This document shows positions 46,145 through 64,000 of a stretch of DNA of 64,000 nt, piece by piece. This DNA comes from Micromussa lordhowensis (lineage: Eukaryota; Cnidaria; Anthozoa; Scleractinia; Lobophylliidae), in contig OZ026597.1 in NCBI GenBank assembly GCA_964020085.1, positions 984,313 to 1,048,312 on the forward strand. The letters run 5' to 3'. The notes below the pieces were generated by a model that saw only the letters and a program-made list of their open reading frames with translations, ran no database searches and was not told the DNA's origin. Within the stretch, counting starts at the first letter, position 1, and every line of letters begins with the position of its first letter. The position numbers and the translations under genes are program-made.

Positions 46145-46428
46145 ACAAAGTAATGAGTAACGAGTAACGAAGTAACGAGTAACGAGTAACGAGTAACGAG
46201 TAACGAGTAACGAGCAACGAGTAACGAGTAACGAGTAACGAAGTAACGAGTAACAAGTAACGAAGTAACGAGTAACGAGTAACGAGTAACGAAGTAACGA
46301 GTAACAAGTAACGAGTAACGAAGTAACGAGTAACGAGCCGAACGAAGTAACGAAGTAACGAGTAACGAGTAACGAGTAACGAGCAACGAGCAACGAAGTA
46401 ACGAGTAACTAGTAACGAGTAACGGGAA
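46145..46428 (+). repeat. 7/8-bp minisatellite (GTAACGA, AGTAACGA)
   Basis: About 38 tandem units of gagtaac with interspersed aagtaac variants. Several overlapping minus-strand frames of the LLVTRYS type are artefacts of the repeat. The left flank (gtgttactaaacag, near 46128) recurs inverted near 47496. Confidence 0.9.
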
Positions 46429-46950
46429 ATCAAAGGGTAAAAAGTTACAAATATTTTAAAATATGAGAGGCTTAATTATGAAACATCGGAGCTCGATAAT
46501 TCCTACGAAGAGCCTCAATTATCCAAGATCAGGCGCAATATCTCTCCTCGTAAGAACTTCTAAAATAATGGAGTTTCGCGGCAAGGGTTTTTATTTAAAA
46601 TACGCGTCGACAAATCAATACTCGATACCATAGAAATTCACGGTTTATCTCGGCCTAAATCCTAAAGCAACCTTTCGTCTGATCGGTTGGAGACAAAATA
46701 TGAAAGTAAATGTATTAAAAAACTCACCTCAATTTCGAAGACTACTTCCAAGAGCTGAGATCGAAGGAGGCAACCGGGATCTTAGATTGCCATCGATGAC
46801 TATATCGGCAAATCATCGTTGATACGAAGTGTTTGCGAGAGACCGTGAGATGGATATTTTTTGTGCTGTTTTGCTTCGAAGTATGTTCTATTGTCACTTA
46901 CTTACTTTCGGAAAACTCAGACGATAGCAATAGTGACTGCTGCGCAAGCG
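46429..46950. other. spacer, no gene seen
   Basis: No supported feature. Confidence 0.35.
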
Positions 46951-47256
46951 CGTGTAGTCACAAAAAATGGACGCACTTGTCAACCAGCAAGCCTATGAAG
47001 AACTTAAACGCAAGAACTTTAACATTTTTTCACGCGTGTGAGAGAGCATTTATCTAGTGATAATCACATTTTCAAACATCTGCAGAATTCTCAACAGTGT
47101 CGCACCTTATTTTCAGCAGATTGTTTCCATATTTTGGATCACGCCTCCAGTAGTTTCCAACTTAAGATAAAAAAGGCTGCCGGTTCATATTCAAAGAGAA
47201 CAACCCTCTTTGAATCAACAATTACACCGTGTAAATCTAAAACTATCCTTATATAA
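46951..47256 (+). pseudogene. possible Penelope-like GIY-YIG C-terminal fragment
   Basis: The peptide from about 47038 (REHLSSDNHIFKHLQNSQQC, then CFHILDHASSSFQLKIKKA) resembles the C-terminal part of GIY-YIG-bearing Penelope-like proteins, where a REHL...HIFKHL...C pattern is followed by FQLKIKEA. The start of the domain is not recognisable. A stop at about 47040 and a frame change break it. Confidence 0.4.
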
Positions 47257-47454
47257 TTCTCACACTTTCACGCTTTGCGTTATTTTATTCACAATTAGCA
47301 TTTTTCTACTTATTGTAATTCTACTTCCAAAGCTTTCTAAATCAATCAACTAAAGATAACAGCAAAAATCGTTTACTTAAAAAATAATTATAATCGATTA
47401 TAAAGATTTTGTAATTTTTAACCCTTTGAATTTTTTCCCCGTTAGTCGGTTTCT

Positions 47455-47525
47455 CGTTACTTCAGTCGTTTCTCGTAACGTGTTACTTCGTTACTCTGTT
47501 TAGTAACTCGCATTGTAGCTGCGCA
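47455..47525 (-). repeat. inverted partner of the minisatellite flank
   Basis: Units of cgttact and the motif ctgtttagtaac are the complement of the start of the 46145 array and its left flank (46128-46160). The two lie about 1.3 kb apart in inverted orientation. Confidence 0.6.
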
Positions 47526-48317
47526 TAAATTAATATGTGGTAACGACTGAGGCCACAAGAGGTTTCTATACAACAACATAACACATAACAAACGAAGGAA
47601 AGAACGCATAAAACACATTACAAAACAATGTTTTACACAAAAAGAGTAATGGCAGCGGAGTAATTAACACCTAAAACAGCCTCGGGGATTGGAACAATTG
47701 CAGCAAACAAAATCACTAAAACAGGTTTGGATCGGGCTGGAAAGGAGGGAAGAGGCGAAAGATTGAAAGCAATGTCCTTTCTACACTCATTTTCTTGAGT
47801 AAAAACGAGAGCTTTAAAGGAAACTAATCGAAAGCGACCTGCTAAAGAATATACCAAAAGTAATAAAGAGAAGGCAGACCTAAAAGTTAATTCCCCCCTT
47901 CAAGGCAGAAAAAAAAATCGTTTTTTCTTTTCTTTAACAAAATTATAGTCAGCGATTTTACCTAACGTTTCCAAAACAAAAATAATAAAAATCTCAAAAG
48001 GCCAGCGAGTTATTTAGAACAACGTGTATCCAACATTCAACTTCATTTAACTGCGACATTTAACTGCTGAATTTGCATCATTTCGATATCCAACCGCAAG
48101 CCAGTCAATCACAGTTAATGTGGGCTCAACAGACTATCGAAACTCCGCCTTAGTAGAGGCTAGCAAAGGCACACTCTACCCCAGACAGTAACTTTTGGCA
48201 AAGTAAAATGGTGCCGTATTTCATTCTTGTGCGCAGCACCCGATTCAACGTAAATGATTTCTATGATCGTTCAGTTTAGAACGAAATATACCAGATGAAA
48301 TAATTTATAATAACCCA
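47526..48317. other. spacer, no gene seen
   Basis: No recognised coding or RNA feature. Confidence 0.4.
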
Positions 48318-48321
48318 TCAA

Positions 48322-48819
48322 GGCAGGAGTTAACCTTAAATTCTGTAAAAAATACGAATTTTTGTTTTTACAGGAATTTGAATCTTAAGGTATTGAAGTC
48401 TTATTTTGAGAAGCATTTCTGTTACTGTAAGTTAAAAGCTAGTTTCCTCAAAACAAGTTATTTTTGCCTTTGAGAAAAGACATTTCGGAGAAGGATGCTG
48501 TCCATTGAGCTGAAATTGTCAAGATTTATTGTTCTAAGTACGATTTGTGTTTTAAATATAGAAACTTTCCATCCAACGCATTTTGTCAAAGTTATGCACT
48601 GAAACATATTGTCGATTTTCTGTATCTGATTTGACTGGTCACCATTTCATGTGTTTTTAACTTTTCAAAAATCTCTATGCTCAAAACAGTAAGCTATTTG
48701 CCTTCTTTTAAAAACGTAAAAAAATCATTTTGATCAGTTCTTGTAGGAGTTATCTTTTCTCAAGTAACCAGTCGGTTAAAAAGTTTGAAAAAATGGTGTG
48801 TTTTAAGTGAACCCCCACC
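48322..48819. mobile_element. TTAA-type MITE, diverged
   Basis: Ends ggcaggagttaac and gtgaacccccacc are inverted and resemble the TIRs at 41061 and 42783. The flanks are TCAA (48318-48321) and TTAA (48820-48823). The interior differs from the other copies. Confidence 0.55.
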
Positions 48820-48877
48820 TTAAATATTTTGCTCGCATGGGATTGGTCTAAATGCATCACGTGACTGAATAGACCAA

Positions 48878-48915
48878 ACTGGGGAATATATCAGATTGAC
48901 ACTCCCCAGTTTGGC
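48878..48915. repeat. short perfect hairpin
   Basis: Twelve-base arms (ccaaactgggga / tccccagtttgg) are separated by about 17 nt. It lies just outside the Penelope-like element. Confidence 0.6.
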
Positions 48916-48974
48916 ATTTGTATAAGTAACCACATAATTTTGAGTGCAATGATTAATCATATAATCATATGTTT

Positions 48975-49177
48975 CACGAGAATGAGCAAGGCTGATTACA
49001 CAGTATAGGGATATATTTTCCAATATTTCGGAAGGCACGGCCTTCCTTCCTCAGGGTGTAACAGAGAATGACTCTAGTTTTAAACGTTACAAATTTAAAA
49101 TATGGGAAATAAGATATAACTAGTGAAAAGATAAATGTAACAAAAGTTTGATAGACAGGGCTAAGTAATAAATAACG
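48975..49177 (-). repeat. Penelope-like element, left inverted terminal repeat (203 bp)
   Basis: This 203-bp segment is the near-perfect reverse complement of 50660-50862 (one mismatch noticed by eye). It carries the same hammerhead-like block as the right repeat, on the minus strand. Confidence 0.88.
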
Positions 49178-49535
49178 GTAATATCACGACTGATCTTTAC
49201 ACCAAAGCCACTGACAAACATCAATACTTGCTACATTCTTCATGCCACCCTCAACATACCAAAAGAGCTATTCTATTCAGCTTAGCTCTTCGACTTCGTC
49301 GTATCTGTTCCTCTGACGAGACTTTCAAACAACGTTCTAACGAACTCAAATCTTACCTCAACAAACGCGGATATAATTTACCTTTCCTTAATCAAGAAGT
49401 AGCACACGTACATAACATCACTCGTACTCAAACACTCACCCCCAACCGCCTCCTGGTTAGCTTTAACCGCCTCCTGGTTAGCTCAGTTGATAGAGCGCCA
49501 GTCTGCTGTGCGGAAGGTCGAGTGTTCGAGCCCCA

Positions 49536-49576
<41 letters not shown>

Positions 49577-50522
49577 TGTGCTGCCTTTGTAAATTCATCT
49601 GCAAATGGTTAGATGTTCAGGTCTTCTCGGATAAGGACTATAAACCGTAGGCCCCGTCTCCTACATCTTCAATGTTACATGGTTAGCAGGGGACGTTAAA
49701 GAACCCACACACTTATCGAAAAGAGTAGGGCACGTAGTTCCCGGTGTTGTGGTCTGGCCTTGTCTCATGGGTTGGTGCTTTACATAGGGATAACCTCATG
49801 CACCTTTCCCCCTTGGACAGAGTTGTCCAAGAAAAATGACTATGACTATGAAAGACACTCCCACTACTAATCAGCCGCAACGGGTACCCCTCGTCATAAA
49901 ATATAATCCAGCTCTTCGCTACGTATCATCCATCATTAACAAACACTTCAACATTCTGTCTTCATCTCCCCGTTGCACTAACGTTTTCAAAGCTAAACCC
50001 TTTGTTGCCTTCCGACGTTCTAACAACCTTAGTAATATATTAGTTAGTGCTAAGCTTCATAAACCGTCTACCACTGCTAACGAACCTCGCGGCTCTTTCC
50101 GTTGTGGCAACAACTGCCTAACATGCAATTACATAAACGACGGACTTACTAAGTATACATTTAATTCTACAGGAGAAACTAGATTTATTAATCATCACAT
50201 TGACTGCAACTCCAAAAACGTTATCTACATGGTACAATGTAACCACTGTCACAAACAGTACATAGGAGAAACCAAACGTAGACTTAAAGACCGCTTCAAC
50301 GAACATCGCAGACCTGTTGACAAACGAACTAACAGCTCTAAGCCCACCACGGTATCCGAACATTTTTTATGTAACAATCATAACGCTACTGACATGCAAC
50401 TTATTCCCCTAGAACTCGTTAAATCTAATCGTGACGGTGTACGTAAAGCAAGAGAAGCATATCTCATTGAAAGAAGTCAAACCCTTGAACCTCATGGTCT
50501 CAATAAGAAAGATGAAACTTAG
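49168..50522 (+). pseudogene. Penelope-like element coding remnant, split by a SINE
   Basis: The plus-strand frame begins in reverse transcriptase C-terminal sequence (DLYTKATDKHQYLLHSSCHP, HTKRAI, ALRLRRICSS) and is interrupted near 49465. After the inserted SINE the frame resumes (RVPLVIKYNPAL, INKHFNIL, VAFRRSNNL) and ends in a GIY-YIG endonuclease. The latter has a cysteine cluster (C90, C94, C97, counting from 49836), VIYMVQC at 129, QYIGETKRRL at 141 and E156. These are the hallmarks of endonuclease-positive Penelope-like retroelements. Most of the reverse transcriptase is missing, so the copy is 5'-truncated. The endonuclease part is open to the TAG at 50520-50522. Confidence 0.85.
49465..49853 (+). 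mobile_element. tRNA-derived SINE inserted in the Penelope-like element
   Basis: The head has an A box (tggttagctcagttgatag, about 49475) and a B box (gtgttcgagcccc, 49522-49534), both on the plus strand. A body of about 290 bp includes the gttaaagaacccacac motif common in invertebrate SINEs, and the tail is of gactat repeats. The 19 bp aaccgcctcctggttagct occur twice (49444 and 49465), so the first 15 or so bases of the SINE head are locally duplicated. The insertion separates two halves of one Penelope-like reading frame. Confidence 0.8.
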
Positions 50523-50659
50523 TACGTTTCTTTTGTATTAGCTTTCTATGTTTAGGTCACCTGTACTATTTATAGCTGCTCATTGCTACTTTTCAGGCTG
50601 TAACGTTTTACCATATTTTCAAATTTCAAATTTTTAAATTTTTACGTTACTTTTTTCAT

Positions 50660-50862
50660 CGTTATTTATTACTTAGCCCTGTCTATCAAACTTTTGTTAC
50701 ATTTATCTTTTCACTAGTTATATCTTATTTCCCATATTTTAAATTTGTAACGTTTAAAACTAGAGTCATTCTCTGTTACACCCTGAGGAAGGAAGGCCGT
50801 GCCTTCCGAAATATTGGAAAATATATCCCTATACTGTGTAATCAGCCTTGCTTATTCTCGTG
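50660..50862 (+). repeat. Penelope-like element, right inverted terminal repeat with hammerhead-like core
   Basis: Inverted partner of 48975-49177. It contains CTGAGGA (50783-50789), a 7-bp stem with 3-nt loop (ggaaggc-cgt-gccttcc, 50791-50807) and GAAA (50808-50811), matching CUGANGA-stem II-GAAA of hammerhead ribozymes, which are known from Penelope-like terminal repeats. The cleavage triplet is not convincing (a UA or UC near 50823-50827), so activity is uncertain. Confidence 0.75.
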
Positions 50863-51212
50863 TATTATTCAACTTATAGCTGATTAGATTCTCTACAGCG
50901 AGAGGATCCGGTACTTCTGTTTTGTCACGGTGGTCCTTACAAAAATTAACGTTTGAAATCATATGATTACTTGTTTATAATACACTTTAAATACACACTA
51001 TTTTTAAAGTCTTTGTCATTAGTTTGTTATATACCTGGCGTTTTCCCGCTAAAGCGCGCCCATTCATTGGCTAGCTCATGGTCACATGTTATCTAACAAT
51101 GAAACTGTTTACCGCCAATTACTCCCGAAATGTTGACCGCTGTTGCACGTGATCGGAGCATAAAGTGAATTATTTGTTTTCCATCGGTTTAACCCGTTTG
51201 TTTTGCTGTATA
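50863..51212. other. spacer, no gene seen
   Basis: No supported feature. Confidence 0.35.
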
Positions 51213-51338
51213 ACAAATGGTTCCCTGGGGAACAGTGAATTTTGTTTCCCTCGAATCTCAGTGTTTCCCTCGTTTTGGGAAACATTGAGACTCTCGGGAA
51301 ACAAAATTCACTGTTCCCCTCGGGACCAGTCAATAAGT
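51213..51338. mobile_element. foldback element, arms about 55 bp
   Basis: Long near-perfect palindrome: ggaacagtgaattttgtttc at 51229-51248 pairs with gaaacaaaattcactgttcc at 51298-51317, and further complementarity runs inward to the gggaaac loop. A small MITE. Confidence 0.8.
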
Positions 51339-51604
51339 GTCATATATGACTGGAACAGACAAAAACATCCTTACAGTGCCGTTTGTCTGATCAGCTTTAC
51401 GAGCCACAAGTATCTCTCAGCTCGTTACGTTTCCCCATAGCTTTTATCTAAGAAAATATGGCTCTTTAAAAAAAACTCATCACACTTGATCAAAGGTTGT
51501 TCTCTCACATTGTGACGTAAACAAGAGGCGAGAAACGCGCGTGCTTTTGCGCGCAAACGAACGTAACCACATAGAGATCTGGGTTCGAAACTCTCTCTGA
51601 GAAG

Positions 51605-51731
51605 CGCCTACGTAGGCTCGATTTCCGCCGCTCTCTCGTTTCTGGTCTACCCTTCCCGAGAAGGTATTCGGGGGAGGAGCGCGGGCTCCTTTCCCGAACA
51701 GCGGCTGGTAATCGAGCCTAGCGCCTACGGT
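51605..51731. mobile_element. palindromic MITE upstream of the kinesin gene
   Basis: Inverted arms taggctcgatttccgccgct and agcggctggtaatcgagcct bound a GC-rich hairpin. It lies about 260 bp upstream of the KIF24-like start codon, within its likely promoter region. Confidence 0.6.
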
Positions 51732-51986
51732 GCTTGGTGGTCAGTAACGTTGCACTGAAAACAAAATGGCGGATTGAAAACAGGTGCGCGGGAAAAAACT
51801 TTGTTTACCTGGAAACGGACGAATATTGGCTACAAAAATGTGATTTTTTCTTAATGACAAGTTATTTAGTTTTGGTTTGGTAACCAAAAGTACTAAAATG
51901 GAGAGATCGGTAAATATCCGTAGCTTTGGTCGAGATGGACCGGGCAAATCGAAGGTGCAGAAGTGTCATTAGTTTATTCAGAAATT

Positions 51987-62690
<10,704 letters not shown>

Positions 62691-62857
62691 CCGTTATAAA
62701 GGACATCAGTGTGAAAGAAGAGTGAAAAGTGGACACTTGTCTTAATTAGGAGCTTATGAAGTGCTGTACTGTCTTTTTAGAATTTGATTTTAAAAAAGAA
62801 CTTTATGTGAAAAACTGTATTTATTGAACTGATATGCTTGGCATGTACTTGTTTAAA

Positions 62858-62863
62858 AATAAA
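62858..62863 (+). terminator. polyadenylation signal AATAAA of the kinesin gene
   Basis: Canonical AATAAA about 168 bp after the stop codon. It is the first one seen downstream and gives a plausible short 3' UTR. Confidence 0.6.
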
Positions 62864-63776
62864 ATCCATGTTATCCTTTATCTATTTTTAATGTGCCTTC
62901 TCTGCCAGTGTATCACATAAAGTTTTGTAGTGGCTACTCATCAGTTTGTTGTGTTTGCCTGTGTTAAAACAAAACACCCATTAGGAATGCCTGGCACTCT
63001 AGTACAGTTTTGAAGATGTAGACGCCAGAGGAACTAGAGGTGAAGTGCAAATCCCATGTGATCAGGAGGGAAAGAACTACTGATAACCTGTTTAATATTT
63101 AATCTCATAAAGTAAAAATACCTTGCCGGAACCTTTGTCCTTTTTTGTACATTTTAAATACTTTGCACAGTTATAGCAATGTTCCAATACCAATAACCAG
63201 ATGATAAGCTGATAGCCCATAAGTAAGGAACCATTCAGAATGCCTGTTTGTTTCATGCTTTATTGTGCATCATTGAGTTCATGATGCACTTGGGAAGTTC
63301 GGAGGGCACTCAAAAACTATAACAACCTGTAACTAGGCTCTTCACAGGAAAAGAGCCTGCTCGCTAAAAAAAGCCTGCCTGCAGCCTAGAAGAATAAGAG
63401 TTGCTTTTTGTTACAAAATTACCAATGAAATGGCAAAGCAAAGTTAACTTTGCTCATGCCATGAGTGAGCATCATTACATTATGATTCAAGTTTAATTGT
63501 TAGTGTTACCTAAAGAGGTAGCCATAGTAAGGTTCCTTGGTGTTGAAGCGTCACAATAGAACTCCTTGTTCTTTTGTTCTCTATTGTTTTATGTCGACTG
63601 TGTCTTCTAAGAGCCCATAGTAAGGAGACTTCCATAACAGTAAAGCATCTGAATCTTCATGATTAGGATGAAAAATCTTGGACACTGCAAAGAGGTGGCA
63701 CACCAGTAGTGAATGCTTGAGTGTGAATGACTTGCGAACGGTGATTGAAACATCAAATGAATGACAATTCTTTGTG
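62864..63776. other. 3' flank of the kinesin gene, no gene seen
   Basis: AT-rich sequence with no recognised coding or RNA feature. Confidence 0.4.
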
Positions 63777-63969
63777 GGGCGTGTTTAAAACATGAAATGA
63801 TGGAATGGCACTTAACAATGTAGGATACAGTTAACCCATAAAATGATTGAGAGCTAACCACCTTCAAGTCAGTGATATTTAAGCTAACTGAAGCACTCTT
63901 TAGCCTAACTGAAGCGCTGTTTAGGCTAACTAGAGTGACATTTCGCCATTCCGTGTTTGAAACACGCCC
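63777..63969. mobile_element. hAT-like MITE, about 193 bp
   Basis: Inverted ends gggcgtgtttaaaaca and gtttgaaacacgccc continue as imperfect complement for about 38 bp. The flanks tctttgtg (63769-63776) and tctttgcg (63971-63978) look like an 8-bp target duplication with one mismatch, as in hAT elements. Confidence 0.55.
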
Positions 63970-64000
63970 TTCTTTGCGGTGTGTTACAATCAACACAATT

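Noticed and set aside
45996..46433. Long minus-strand ORFs of LLVTRYS repeats
   Set aside because: Translation of the GAGTAAC minisatellite.

Overview
This window is from an animal nuclear genome. Its intron-rich gene, AT-rich spacers, dense foldback elements and MITEs, Ngaro-type, Penelope-like and LINE retroelements and tRNA-derived SINEs fit an anthozoan cnidarian (coral or anemone). The species assignment is inference; no rRNA or marker gene is present.

Layout. 1-2.95 kb: 3' half of an Ngaro/DIRS-type tyrosine-recombinase retrotransposon (reverse transcriptase/RNase H, recombinase, split direct repeats). 3-19.5 kb: AT-rich sequence without a convincing gene, carrying simple repeats and MITEs, including a foldback with a hammerhead-like core and a 538-bp Harbinger-like element with TTA target duplications. 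19.56-38.35 kb: about 40 head-to-tail copies of a 468/481-bp monomer. Each monomer carries, on the minus strand, a 72-nt cloverleaf-capable tRNA-like sequence with a Pol III A box, a weak B box at tRNA spacing, and a T run 10 nt downstream. The array contains two nested higher-order repeats (2720 bp and 1443 bp periods). 38.4-51.7 kb: a transposon graveyard with TTAA-flanked MITEs nested in a large foldback, two LINE remnants on the minus strand, a 7-bp minisatellite, and a Penelope-like element bounded by 203-bp inverted repeats and interrupted by a SINE.

51.99-62.69 kb: the one intact host gene, a KIF24-like kinesin on the plus strand. Fourteen coding exons join in frame (2664 nt, 887 aa) with GT-AG introns throughout: N-terminal SAM domain, kinesin-13-type motor, linker and a short C-terminal coiled-coil-like tail. 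Its introns hold MITEs, three adjacent foldbacks and two SINEs. 62.7-64 kb: 3' flank with one more TIR element.

The tRNA-like satellite array is the most unusual feature. Its structure supports a large Pol III-type repeat cluster, but whether it is transcribed cannot be read from sequence alone.
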